From Nymphaea colorata (Eukaryota; Streptophyta; Magnoliopsida; Nymphaeales; Nymphaeaceae): DNA of 64,000 nucleotides. The notes under the pieces were generated by a model, which saw only the letters and a list, made by a program, of their open reading frames with translations, ran no database searches and had not been told where the DNA came from. The first letter of the stretch is position 1. Every line of letters starts with the position of its first letter. The position numbers and the translations under genes are program-made. Below are positions 23,620-35,750 of this stretch, one piece after another. The stretch lies in NCBI RefSeq assembly GCF_008831285.2, contig NC_045145.1, forward strand, positions 4,132,723 to 4,196,722, written 5' to 3'.

Positions 23620-26600
23620 CATACATGTCATATATTACCGGTGACTGATCATCGCCGGTATATATTAAACATAGTTATCATAAATTCACTGATCCATCTT
23701 CAATAATCTCAAATCTAGTTAGTCGGACTGAATGTCTGTGAATGATGAGTCCTTACTTCCATTTTCATGAGTTTTAATTTTTTTTTGGACTATAAACAAT
23801 GGCATGCACAGCAGCAGTGTGAATTGGGAAAGGAGCAAGGAACGAGTCCAGTCAACTCGACTTGTTTTTTAAACAAATCAAGCTCGAGTTTAAATATAAG
23901 CTCAATATGTTAATGAGTTGAGTTGAGTCCGTCGAACTTGGCTCGGCTCTATTTTATTTTTTTTCGTTTAACCCGCTTAATCTCATTTTTTGTTTTATAT
24001 TTTTTTATTTTCCCTCTCTTCAACGCGCCACATGCCACGTTTCTTTTTACTTCATTTTCCCAACATTTTTTTTACTTCATTTTTCATTCATTTTCTCTTT
24101 TCTCACAACACTGATTGCATAATGACCTGCACAAAACCAAAGGAAGAACGAAGGTAGCGTGCCGAGCACGCTGGATAATCGAGCGGTCGAGCCGAGCTCG
24201 AGTTCAAAAGCAAAAGCTAGAGTCGAGTTCGAGCTGATGTTTTGAAGCTCGTGTCGAGCTCGAGCTAACTAAATATGAGTCGAGCCAAGCTCGAGCTAAC
24301 TAAATATGAGTCGAGCCAAGCTCGAGCTGGCCGAACTCGAGCTCGACTCGTATGCAGCCCTAAAAAGGAGGTGACTTCGCCTCTTGTGAAGCGCCTATGA
24401 TGATTATGATTACTTTATCCCTTAAGAATATTTGGGTACAATACTGAACATAATGCGTGGTGAATGTCTGATCACCCTATTGAACCATCTCTGAAAGCAT
24501 ATGATTAATCAGAGGTGTTTAGCTGCATATTTACCCTTCTATTGTCCCTCACAATAAAAAACGAAGCCGCTCCTAGAAGTAGACCATGTGTGTGGAATGT
24601 GTCATAAAGGATGTGTTTTTATGATCCAATCCTCAAAATAAGAATTTGGTTCAGGCATGTGATATATTTCATGACATAAAATTCCTTTACAAAGAGACAA
24701 AGATCTTGGCTCATAGCTGAAGAACTATCATGATGCCTCAAGCTTAGTGAAGAAACTAAAAATAAAAAATACAAACATATGATAGCCTTACCACGTTTAA
24801 CTGTTCATACACCAACAAAAATGGCAGATTCAACAGGGAAATACCTAATTGTCACATGGAGTCATCTGACCCATCTTCAATCGTCTACTCACATGTTCAA
24901 ACACTCACTTTTGTGTCAGCTATTCACCTTTGAGTAATCTGCTCACGCTGACCACAGTTAATCGAGTGCCCAAAATGTTAAGGTAGATGAAGACATGGAT
25001 ACCATTTGAGTAAATCTTATAGCAGACTTGTCAACCCAATGAAGTATTAGACCTCATCCTAAGATCACCAGGCCTCTTAATGCGGCTCGACTACCAAGAG
25101 TTGATAACACCATTGAATAACACCATTGAACATCCTTTTAGCATTGTTTTTAACATTTTGAACAACATAAAGAAAACCAAGAACATCCGAGTGAGTAAGA
25201 CCCACTGATAAAGAAAACCAAGAACCTCCGAGTGAGTAAGAAAATTACGACGCACTGTTTGAAAAAACTTAAACCCATCCATCCCTTTTCCACTTATGTC
25301 TAATTGTCTAGTGAGGACTGACAAGACTATACTTTTGTCTTGGTACCCCATTCTCGAGAGCTAGGGTTTCCATGGGCCTTGGCACCTCCTCAATTTTTTT
25401 TTTAATTTACATGTAAATTTTAAAAAATTAACTTGTTCTGTATAAAAATTTAAAAAAAAAATATTTTGTCCCCAAACAAATGCAGAACTTCAAGAATACA
25501 AAAAAGCTCCATCTGATCATGATTCATGAGTGGCATATTGAGCTCTCCACAAAAGAATTCTTGAAGTGATGTTTGTTTTGTCCAAAACAAAAGGTCAAAA
25601 TATAGTATTAAGCAGGGGCGGCAGGGGCCATGACCCCCCTCACATTTTTTTTGGAAAAATATTGATGTTTTTAAATCTTTTTAATTTAGCCTATCTAAAA
25701 ATTCTGAAAAGTATTATTCGGTCTATGTGCCTTCCAATGAAAATTTAGGAATGTTTGTTGCTATTGACTAAGTACCTTCGTAATATATGCAATTATTGTT
25801 TAATATAAATCCTAAAAATGAAGTTAAACTTATCTGATGAACATTAGACACAAAACAATTATTTTCTCTTAACTAGGGATTTCAACAGTTACGTTGTCCA
25901 TCGAGTCATTTTTCTTATGACAACACTGTGTCAAACTCATTACAGACGATTGCTGAGCTTCATGATCTACCTCCTTGCTGATGGTAGGGCGGGTTTGAAT
26001 GTTCCTTCTATTCTTTAGAGAATGTTGTTAACAGCAACGATGTTGGCATCAATTTGTTGAAGGTATACCTCTTTGTGTTGGCAATTTGATGTAGCCTCAA
26101 TGTTTTGTAACTGCATGATGTATAAAGATTAGGGATAAATGAAAGGTGTCAAAACACAAACACAATGCTTACAACTATCAGAATTCTGGGTTCAGCACCA
26201 ACGTTGCTAGAGTGAGCCTGCACATCCCTAAGTTGCCAAAGGTGTTTGAGAGACTTATTTGCAGTTTTCAAGAACGACAAACAAAGCTGGTTGGGCAGGC
26301 AGGCGTGTAGAAGGTATGTTGCCTATTCAATTCCTATGGGCATTATACTCTTAGGCTATAAAAGGTGGGATCACCATACTCAAGTTAAAGGGTGTACCGT
26401 ACCATACCTTACCTAGGCCCTGCCTGTGACCTCAGAGGCAGCAGGAATGGAAGTGCAATCTTCTATGGGCAGTGGATTATTAACATTTTGCTTACTTCAA
26501 TGACAAACAAAGGAATTCAGGTCTTCAGTATCACCACCATCTACATGACTAGCCCAACCGGTCATAGTCTCAAACCTTCCTTATTCACCTGCTATCATAG

Positions 26601-26890
26601 ATGATCATTCTTAGAACTCCCCAGAATCACAATTGAAATAAATAAAGTGGAAACAAACTTGAGCTCATTCGCTAGTGGCTCAGGCGCTCTGCTTACCCAT
26701 AATAGCCTTGTGCCCTCAGCCATGTTGGTCAAGTGTCTGCCAGTAACTAGCAGTAATCCTGGCCCTCGATGCATGGCTCTCTTCCGCCCGGCATATGCAT
26801 GTCTATGTAGGGAAAATTATCTCTTCATCTATCGAAGAAATGAGAACTCTGCCTCGATAGAGCTCTAGTATCTTCAATAATGACAAAAAA
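23620..26890. other. Repeat-containing intergenic spacer
   Basis: The stretch holds a GAGCTCGA-type repeat at about 23,830-24,363, a lone hAT-like end (CAGGGGCGGCAGGGGCC) near 25,614 and T/A homopolymer-rich stretches near 25,390-25,470. No coding sequence is recognised. The last few hundred bases are the 3' flank of the minus-strand PPR gene. Confidence 0.45.
23830..24363. repeat. GAGCTCGA-rich transposon-like repeat with 31-bp tandem unit
   Basis: The stretch is dense in 'tcgagctcgag' words. It ends 'gactcgtatgcagcccta', the reverse of a TAGGGCTGCA-type transposon end. At 24,259-24,320 a 31-base unit ('ctcgagctaactaaatatg' and onward) occurs twice exactly in tandem. Similar text lies at 7,120-7,470 and 8,500-8,900. 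Confidence 0.55.
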
Positions 26891-26897
26891 AGTGTTG

Positions 26898-28640
26898 CTA
26901 TTCCTTGTTACAGACAAGAATCTGCTCCCTGTAACCAACCCCATTGACCTCAATGGAGCTACACCCTGGCGTTTTCTTCAAATTGCTTCCCTTCATCTTC
27001 TCCCTAATTCTCATGGCATCAGTCCATCTACCGGTACGTGCATAAACATTTGCCAGAAGTACATAGTTGTCGCTGTTGCTTGGCTCCAACACAAGGAGCC
27101 TCTTTGTAGTAATTTCTGCCAGTTCTACATCACCGTGAACAGCACAAGCACTCAACAGTGTACGCCAGAGGACGGGGTCAGGGTCAAAAGGCATCTTCAA
27201 TATGAATTTGTATGCTTCATCAAGCCGTCCAGACCGACTAAGAAGGTCAACCATGCAGCCATAATGCTTCATCTGTGGTGACAGATGATAGACATTCATC
27301 ATCTGTTCAAAGTACCCATAACCTTGATCCACCAATCCCTCGTGGCTGCAGGCAAGTAGAATACCAATGAAAGTCACGTCACTCGGTTGAACGCCTACCC
27401 TTATCATTTCAGGGAAAAGCTGAAGGGCATCGCTTGCACGACCATTCACAGCCAACCCCAAGATGATTGAATTCCACGAAAGGACATCCTTCTGAGGCAT
27501 GTTGTAGAAGACATCAATGGCCATGTCAATGCTTCCACACTTACAATACATGTCTACTAAGGCATTTCCTAAGAAAACGTCGGATTTTACCCTGTTTTGG
27601 TGGATGTAATTGTGAATCCATCTTCCTATATTCAAAGCCCCTAGATGGGCACAAGCCGAAAGGACGCTCACTAATGTTATTTCGTCAGGCTTGATATTTT
27701 CTATCAGCATTTGGCGGAACAGTGCCAGTGCCTCAGAGAACTCACTAGCTTGCGAGTAGCCAGCAATCATGGCTGTCCATGAGACGAGATCCCTTTCAGG
27801 CATCTCATCAAACAATTTTCTTGCAGCTGCTATGTCTCCCGCCTTGGCACAAGCCGTAATCATAGCATTCCAAGACACGTTGTTTCTTTTGGACATCTCA
27901 ACAAACACTTTGTACGCATCATCGACGCAACCACATCGTCCATACATGTCAATGAGGGTGTTACAGAGGAACATGTCTAACTTCACACTGTTCTTCTCTA
28001 TGTACTCCACCACTAACCGAGCTATCCCCCATTCACCAAGATGAGTGCATGCCAAGATCACCTTTCCCATCGTAATCTCGTCAGCAAGTACATTTTGGGA
28101 CTGCATTTCCTGAAACAGTGCCAAAACATCCCGCAAGCAGCCGTTTTGACTGTAGCCAGATATCAAACAGTTCCAAGACACCAAATCCCTCTCAGGCATC
28201 TCATCAAACAACTGGCGTGCATTCCCAATTTTCTTATTTGCAGCATACATATGGATCAAAGCATTTTGCACAAATACATTGGAAGAAAGCCCCATTTTTA
28301 CTATATCTCCATGCATTTTACGTCCTTCTGCAATCTCTTCCAATCGAGAACAAGCTTTGAGCGCAAATGGAAATGTGTAGTTGTCAGGTTGGACGCCCCG
28401 TTGCTTCATTCGCTTGTAGAAACCAATAGCATCTTCAGGCTTACTTCCCTCGGCAGAAGTTCTGATCACGGTGTTCCAGATGAAATAGGATTGGTGCTCA
28501 ACCCGCTCAAAAACCAGGCACGCATATTCCAAGTCACAAGTTGATGGAGTACAAGAAGAGAGCATGTTCAACATTGAAGGGCCATCTCTCTCTAATCCTA
28601 GTACTACAAGGCGTGCGTGGAGCTTCCTCAGAGAGGCCAT
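26898..28640 (-). CDS. Pentatricopeptide repeat protein, PLS class with E domain
   Basis: This is a 580-residue single-exon protein built of alternating P, L and S type PPR motifs, recognisable from repeats such as FDEMPERDLVSWNCLISGYS and PDEITLVSVLSACAHLGAL. An E-type domain (YVLLANVYARTGRW through KKTPGCSSIEVNGV) closes it. Such proteins bind organelle RNA one base per repeat and usually specify C-to-U editing sites in mitochondria or plastids. No DYW deaminase domain is present, so a partner would supply catalysis. The product ends about 12 residues after SSIEVNGV, short of a full E+ region. Repeats begin almost at the first Met, so a classic transit peptide is not evident. An out-of-frame ATG lies 43 bases upstream and overlaps the start. 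No introns or internal stops are present, typical of the family. Confidence 0.93.
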   Translation of the reverse strand: MASLRKLHARLVVLGLERDGPSMLNMLSSCTPSTCDLEYACLVFERVEHQSYFIWNTVIRTSAEGSKPEDAIGFYKRMKQRGVQPDNYTFPFALKACSRLEEIAEGRKMHGDIVKMGLSSNVFVQNALIHMYAANKKIGNARQLFDEMPERDLVSWNCLISGYSQNGCLRDVLALFQEMQSQNVLADEITMGKVILACTHLGEWGIARLVVEYIEKNSVKLDMFLCNTLIDMYGRCGCVDDAYKVFVEMSKRNNVSWNAMITACAKAGDIAAARKLFDEMPERDLVSWTAMIAGYSQASEFSEALALFRQMLIENIKPDEITLVSVLSACAHLGALNIGRWIHNYIHQNRVKSDVFLGNALVDMYCKCGSIDMAIDVFYNMPQKDVLSWNSIILGLAVNGRASDALQLFPEMIRVGVQPSDVTFIGILLACSHEGLVDQGYGYFEQMMNVYHLSPQMKHYGCMVDLLSRSGRLDEAYKFILKMPFDPDPVLWRTLLSACAVHGDVELAEITTKRLLVLEPSNSDNYVLLANVYARTGRWTDAMRIREKMKGSNLKKTPGCSSIEVNGVGYREQILVCNKE

Positions 28641-29904
28641 CCTGGTGAAGGAGCAACCAGAAAGAGAAGACTTTGATGCCCATCTACCACCTCAATGTCG
28701 CATAGCATGCTTTTGGCCTGCTTCTAGTCACATCTTTGGAGGAGCAACGAATCTCCAACAGAACAGAAGCATCAAATTGGATCGTTCTCCACCTTAAGCA
28801 AATCCATAGTTTCCAGGGATGAACTGCTCGGAACTAAAGTCGAACTCCTTAGCCTTAGTAGTAGCATCTTTGTGAAGTATTTAGCATCAAAAGTGAGTCG
28901 CTGTGGCCGAGAAAAATAACACATAGCAACCTGCATCGTTGAGAACTAACGGATTGGTGTGGTGGCTCTAATGAGTTCTTAGCCTTAGTAATAGCATCGT
29001 CGAGAACTAGCGGATTGGTGTAAAGTCCCATTGCCCGAATGAAATAAGAAATATATAAATATGCAACAATATAAAAAAGATATATTTCTTCTGCCATTCG
29101 TTACATATTAGAGATGCACATAGAAAATAGAAAATAAATGAGAATCTCCCAATAGCATCCATTAGGTTGTGTTTGTTTCATCAAGGGTTTCAAATCCACT
29201 AACTCAAATCTATGGATTTAAGATCGGAACTCTCCCACACCTAAACCTTCCTATTTCCCTAATCTGACCTTAAATTCATTGTTTTTAACATGTCCATGAA
29301 TTTAAAATGAGGGTTTCTCAAAATACACTTCTTTATGGAGTCTTGAATGTTAAATCGAAAGCTATCAAACACAACCTTAGTGACATACACATTTGGATTT
29401 GGTTTGCATCTTCTAGAAGTTTCCTTGGGATTTGGTTTGAATCATGGCTACCGAAGCACACTAAAATTAAAATCAGTAGGCGGACATCCATTGTCGAATA
29501 ATTTTTTTAATATTTTGTAACACTAAAAACTTGTGTCACAAACGGTGCATTCTGTAGCCCAAGACGGTGGCTAATGAACTATTGTCACGGAACCCACTAT
29601 GTATTATTAATGACAGTTTTTAGCATTGCAAAATTCAAAAAAGCATCTGGTTATTAACTTTAGTAGGCTGACTTAAGTTCTTTCAAAAGCATATCAAGAA
29701 TTTTAAGCCTCTAATACCTCTATAGCAGGAGCACAACTAAAAGTTTCTTTCCTTGGGGTAATAAATATGCAGTTAAACAAATTTTCAATTTGCCATGGGG
29801 CAGTGATCTGGTCTCATGGGGCTGTCCTATATAGCTGGACTTAAGTCCACCTAAGTCCAACCATTGAATTAAGATTTGAGAGACTCGCACTGAGACCCTA
29901 TGTA
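28641..29904. other. Spacer between PPR gene and segmental duplication
   Basis: The stretch contains the PPR gene's upstream region and a Tourist-like MITE at 29,165-29,376. Two similar 'gagttcttagccttagta' and 'cgagaactaacggattggtg' text blocks repeat at about 28,840-29,025. No gene is seen. Confidence 0.45.
29165..29376. mobile_element. Tourist/PIF-Harbinger-like MITE
   Basis: The ends are GGTTGTGTTTG on the left and CAAACACAACC on the right, perfect 11-bp inverted repeats. They are flanked by TTA on both sides (29,162-29,164 and 29,377-29,379). A 3-bp TTA duplication and a 212-bp length fit Tourist-type MITEs. Confidence 0.8.
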
Positions 29905-30442
29905 TCTTTGCCCTATAATGGTAGCTAATAGCTACTCTTCTGAACTGCAAACGGTGGTATTAGGATACTCTAGTTGATATATGTACCACCAGACCACTCA
30001 GGTCCTGAAGCTGCCTTGGATCTCAGGAGTGAGGGGAGGGGCTTCGGCACCTTCCAAGCATGTCCCCCTTGTAATGGTAAACTAATTAATTTGGAGGTAA
30101 ATTGGGATTTTCATTATCACAATTGCACTGTGAAATAATAGAGGAGTCTATTTCATATCCTCAAACCCTAATATTAAACTAACCTAACCAACGGTTGCCA
30201 ACTACAATCAAAAGGAATTACTTTTACAAGTCCATATGGATTTTTTGAAGTAGAACCACTATGATGGGGTTGTCCCTCCATAATGGAGGATTCTTCTCTA
30301 GCCCTTTAAAATGGAAGTTCATTTGAAATTAGTTATGCAGTGAGTGCTTGTCAGAATTTATCAAGATCATATTTGTGAACAAGGTCAGTGGACTAAAACC
30401 TACATGCATAGAGGCCGTAGTAGGTAGTTAAATATTACTGTA

Positions 30443-31114
30443 CAAGCAAATACGCATATAATTTATATAATAGTTGAAGACTGCCCCAAGGGGCAGTACA
30501 CATGGGCGGGCTCGGGGGCGCGTTGAAGGTGTGTCTCCAGTTTGACACATGGTTATGCCGCTTATACCTTAAGGGGAATGGATCCTATGAGTAAGTTGAA
30601 GCATACAGTGATTTCACTGTCTGGTATCGACGCAGATGTGGACCTTAGAAGTAAAGGGAAGGAGGGGGGCTTCGCCTCTCACATGTTTAGAATTATGAGA
30701 GTTGGTAAAGTATGATTCACATTTATGTTGATAATTGCCCCTTTCTCTGTTGCTCAAACCACGATCATCACCACTACACAAGCAAATACGCATATAATTT
30801 ATATAATAGTTGAAGACTGCCCCAAGGGGCATATACAGTACACATGGGCGGGCTCAGGGGCGCGTTGAAGGTGTGTCTCCAGTTTGACACATGGTTATGC
30901 CGCTTATACCTTAAGGGGAATGGATCCTATGAGTAAGTTGAAGCATACAGTGATTTCACTGTCTGGTATCAATGCAGATGTGGACCTTAGAAGTAAAGTG
31001 AAGGAGGGGGGCTTCGCCTCCCACATGTTTAGAATTATGAGAGTTGGTAAAGTATGATTCACATTTATGTTGATAATTGCCCCTTTCTCTGTTGCTCAAA
31101 CCACGATCATCACC
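30443..31114. repeat. 336-bp tandem duplication private to copy A
   Basis: The block starting 'caagcaaatacgcatataat' at 30,443 repeats at 30,779 with only a few differences. It contains the hairpin 'gccccaaggggc' and the text 'ggggggcttcgcctctcac'. Copy B has one such block (about 52,390-52,710), so the doubling happened in copy A after the segmental duplication. Confidence 0.9.
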
Positions 31115-32320
31115 ACTATAAGGACCCCCACCATGTCCATGCTCATCAAAGGAGGTTGTGGTGGTAGTATATTGGATTGAACTAGCTAAATACGTGTCAA
31201 CTTGATTTAATTTTGTGCATCTGTGACATAGCTAGTTAGCTGATGTTAAATATTCTTGGTATATAAGAATATTAAATAATTTTAGAAATTCTCCCATGCC
31301 CTCAAGCAAGTCAGAACCTTGGAGTTATAAAGGTATGGTCTTACATATTTTATGCAGCATATGGTTTCCACTAAGTAAACATTAAAAAATTGATAAAATT
31401 CATTAGAGTGGTAACATAATTTTCACGATTGATTGGAAGACCTTAAGAGTGAATTGTACAAATTCACTATTAAAGGTTGTGTGTAGCTCCTATGGCACAT
31501 AATGAATAAGGAAAACATTAATCTAAATAGAGCCCATAATTAACCATTTTGATTTTGTGGAGAGTTTGATGACCTTGAATTTTGATTATATAATTAAAAT
31601 TCTGGAATCAAAATTCACCTCAAACTAGAAATCGAATAAAATTTCAATTGTAGTTTCTCTTTGTGTTTGATAGTATGGAATTTTGATTTTAGAATTAAAA
31701 ATGACGTGTTTGATAAAACAAGAGTTAAAAATCTAAAACTGATGAAGTAAGACCTTCATGACATGTGCCCTAAAAAGAGATGAACAAATTTTTAAATTCT
31801 AGAACCGTAATTCCATCCCCTAGGCTAGAACCACAGTTCCAGTTTTTTTATTCAAAGATAAACTTATAATTCCGGAATCAAAATTCTTTGTTTGATAATG
31901 TAATTTTCATTTTATTGAAGAAGAGACTTTTAATTCTACAATTCTACAAATTTGACCTCATCAAACACCCAAGGTGCAAAAGTAATCTTAAAGCTTTGGA
32001 ACGTGTAAGGCTGATTGAGATGCACAAGTCTTCTTTTTTTTCAATTAAGGATAATGAGAAAACCTCCTGAGCATCAAGAACTTTGATAATTTGACCCAGA
32101 CCAGACCAAATTATGATATAAGATCTTTGATCCGATTGATCATCAGGGCAAGATGATCAGGCGACCACCGTAATGATATGTGATATTATGGCTTTTCTGG
32201 AGCAGTATTGAGTTTCATATCTCTTATGTTTTTGGCAATTTGAGGAGAAGCCTCTGCCTCCCAGAAGTCATCGCTTCAGAAGTAGATGTTGAAACTGCCG
32301 CCCCTTTTTCCATGCCCTCG

Positions 32321-32328
32321 GGTCTATA
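32321..32328. repeat. 8-bp target-site duplication of hAT element (left)
   Basis: GGTCTATA precedes the left end, and the right flank 37,490-37,497 reads GTTCTATT (6 of 8 match). Copy B carries GGTCCATA once, at 53,895-53,902, at the equivalent position. Confidence 0.75.
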
Positions 32329-32390
32329 CAGGGGCGAAGCCAGGATTTTTTTCAGGGGCGGGCCAAACGGTTCAACAAATTATAATATTA

Positions 32391-32431
<41 letters not shown>

Positions 32432-32907
32432 TTTAGATAATATTTGCAAATCACAGTATAGTAAAAGTGAGCATATGTCGTATATAATTGCCCATGTCAT
32501 GAACGTGAAGCGCGACCTGTCCTACGACATATTTAATAATTGTTTGTGTCATTAGCACAAAGCGTGATCTGTCCTCAGCAGATAAGGTGTTCTATTTTTA
32601 TTAAAGTGACGTAAGTGTAGGCAGTGAGCATAAGGTGTACATACAAATATCATAGCTCAAAATATAGCAAACAAATACATTTATAAACCCCAAAATCAAA
32701 ATATGTTACTTACCAAATACATGCAGTTTGTATTCTTTCTATGTAACACAATCAGTTTTTTCTTCTGTTTTTATTGAAAATAGTTACATATCATCATTCA
32801 TTCACTTGCACAATAAAATATAAACAAAAACTACATCATTTATTATTAAAACTAAATAATGACTCAAATAAACATTAACATAAAAATGATGCAACAAAAT
32901 ACTTTAC

Positions 32908-35371
32908 CTATTGCAATTGTGCTCTACAACTTTTCATCTTGTAAAAGGCATCAATAATATCATTGGAATCAAACATTTGAGCAATTTCTTTCTCAATATA
33001 CAAAAGCAAACAATCTACAAAGAATTTATCCTCCATTTTGTTACGCAACCTTGTTTTAATAAGCTTCATAGCAGAGAATGCCCTTTTTGTGGTTGCAGTG
33101 GAGACAGGAAGCGTTAGAATGAGACTAAGCAACCTGTATACATAAGGATATCCTTCACTTTTTCTACTATGTACCATTGCTTGACATACATCTGATAGTG
33201 CACCCAAATTTTGAAAACTTGGATGATGACAAATATCATTCTTATAATGCCTTAACTGATAAGTTAAACTCATAAGAATTGAGTCTAAAAAATCTTCAGG
33301 ATAAAACTTCTCTGCAATAGTGTATGCATCTTGTGCATTAAATGACTCATATTGATCTCTAGGGTCGAATGTCGACATCAAATATAGTATTTTCATTAAA
33401 TCTACTATTCAACTCTACCAGTTGAGAATCAATGGCAGCAATACAAATATCGACATGATAATGATGTCTCACTGTAATAAAATTGCATTCACGACGAGAA
33501 CGTGATCCTCTGACAAAATATTGAGCATCCATATCTAGAATAGGGATATCATGTGTCACACAAATTACTCCCATAGTACCTATAAATGAATTCCAACCAT
33601 TCTCCCTAAGTTTTTGTAGGAACTTTCTTGAATTACAAACCATAGCCATTGCATTTAAAATGTCTTGTCATTGCCTTTGCAATGACTGTTGTCCCAAAAT
33701 TGGTTGTACCAAGTGTAAAATAAATACAAAGTCAAAGGATGTGATCATATCGTAAGCTGAAAGACCTTCACCCCGTATTTGAGATGTTGATCCATTGTTT
33801 CTTAAATTTTTCAATACTACACATGTTGCATTGAACATTTTTATTAAAGTGCACATAGACACAAAATGAGATCCCCATCTAGTTTCACCAGACCGCTGTA
33901 GTGATCCAATTTGATTAAGTATTCTTCCAGTTTCAAGTTCATCTATAGTAATTCTGAATGCAAATTCATTTGCTTGAGCTTCAAGCAATTCGTTGTTACG
34001 TTTACTGCTTGCACTAACAGCATTATTTACATATGTTAACTGTTCAAAAAATTTATGAACATGACTAACTTCTTTTGAAGCTGCAACAAGTGCAAGTTGT
34101 AATCTATGAGCAAAACAATGAACATAATATGCATAAGGACATTCATTGAAAATTAATGTGTGCAATCCATTCAATTCACATCGCATATTACTAGCACCAT
34201 CATATCCTTGACCCCATATATCTTGAATGCTAAGATTATGTTGAGACAACAAAGTAGAAATTACATTCTTCAAAGTAATTGCTGTAGTATCCCTTACATG
34301 CACAACATCTAAAAATCGCTCTTGAACTTGACCTTGCTCATTAACAAATCTAAGAACATAAACCATTTGCTCTCTCTTGGACTCATCTCGAGTTTCATCA
34401 ATAATAATACAATATTTAGCATCACCAATTTCTTCTATAATTTTAGCTCTCACTTTACTTGCAAAAACATGTAAAATTTCTTTATGAACTGTTGGTGATG
34501 TATATTTAGCATTCTTTGGAACATTATCCAAGACAACTTATGCAACTCTATCATTATAACTAGCCAAAATTTTAATGAACTCAATAAAATTACCTTGATT
34601 CATTCAACTTGAACTTTCATCATGGCCTTTAAAAGCACAAGCTTGAAATGCTAACCAATGAACTGCACCTACAGATGCCTTCAATCTGAAACGATTGTTG
34701 TGAACAAGCTCTGAACATTGCTTTTCAATCATTCTATCTATGTGTTTGCTTTGACGACTTAAGTCATTAAATGCACTCACATTCATATTATGGGGTGAAT
34801 TTTGACTTGTCCCTTCATGAATACGAAATGCACATGTTTTCTCACTACCACTCACCCTTTTCCAAACTCTAAATCCTTTAGTAATAAATGGACTGCCATT
34901 TGAATATGGAGTACTGAAAAGATAACACGGCAAACAGTATGCACTATCTGTCTTGGGAGAAGATTCTAACCATGAAAATTTTTGAAACCATGAAGCTTGA
35001 AATTTACAAGGATGATTTGAATGACCTGACACTGGATATCTATGAAGCTTGTGTTGATATGACCCATAATTAATATATGCTCGCTTAACTTCATCTCTCT
35101 CATTTACTGATATCTCCCATATAGGACGTCGCAACCCTAGATCATGCACGATGCTTTCTGCAGTTTCAATTTTTGAATACTTAAAAGGTGGAGAATCCGA
35201 GTCACAAAGACCAAGATCAAGACCTTTCAAACTAGAACAACCAGCATTTTGGTTTTCTCCCTCTTTGTTTTCTCCACCTTGGTTTTCTCCCCTTTGGTTT
35301 CTTTCCTCTTGGTTTTCTTCCTCTTGATCAATAACTTGTTTTTTTTTTAAATAATCTTGAATATTTTTCAT
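32908..35371 (-). pseudogene. hAT transposase with TTF zinc finger (ZMYM1-like), broken
   Basis: The minus-strand frame starts MKNIQDYLKKK. A TTF-type zinc finger region (HPCKFQASWFQKFSW with SAYCLPCYLFS) follows, then the DUF4371/catalytic part with IIIDETRDESKREQM and GQGYDGASNM, carrying the two expected Asp residues, and a C-terminal hAT dimerisation block (LTLPVSTATTKRAFSAM then RLRNKM). Breaks are a frameshift near 34,608, a TAA near 34,538, a TGA at 33,668-33,670 and a frameshift near 33,390. In the usual ERAFS-type motif the Glu, thought to be the third catalytic acidic residue of hAT enzymes, is Lys here. It is therefore inactive as it stands. Confidence 0.93.
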
Positions 35372-35710
35372 CTTCTTCTCAATAAACTAACATGAAAAAC
35401 CTGAAATTTAAAATAGACAATAAGATTTAAACATTTTAGATATATACAAACCCAATAAACATAGCACAATGCAAGCAACATATGAAGATCTGATGATGCC
35501 AAACAATAAAAAAAATGTGAACATACAAAATTGAAGAACATATTAATGCAAACCTAATCCTTATTCTTCTCTTTATTGCAGCCAATCAATTAGGTTCAAA
35601 TGTCTGGCATTCCATGTCGTTGACATCATATACAACAAAAAGCTTTTAAGCCTGCGTTACCTAAAGACATTATTCCAGCAGTAACATTACTCACTTAACT
35701 AGTGTGTGTT

Positions 35711-35722
<12 letters not shown>

Positions 35723-35749
<27 letters not shown>

Positions 35750-35750
35750 A
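35723..35750. repeat. (GT)n/(GA)n microsatellite
   Basis: A GT run passes directly into a pure GA run of about 27 bases inside the hAT element, upstream of its transposase start. Confidence 0.9.

Noticed and set aside
26880-28544. Plus-strand frames of 60-167 codons
   Set aside because: They are antisense shadows of the PPR gene with no domain of their own.
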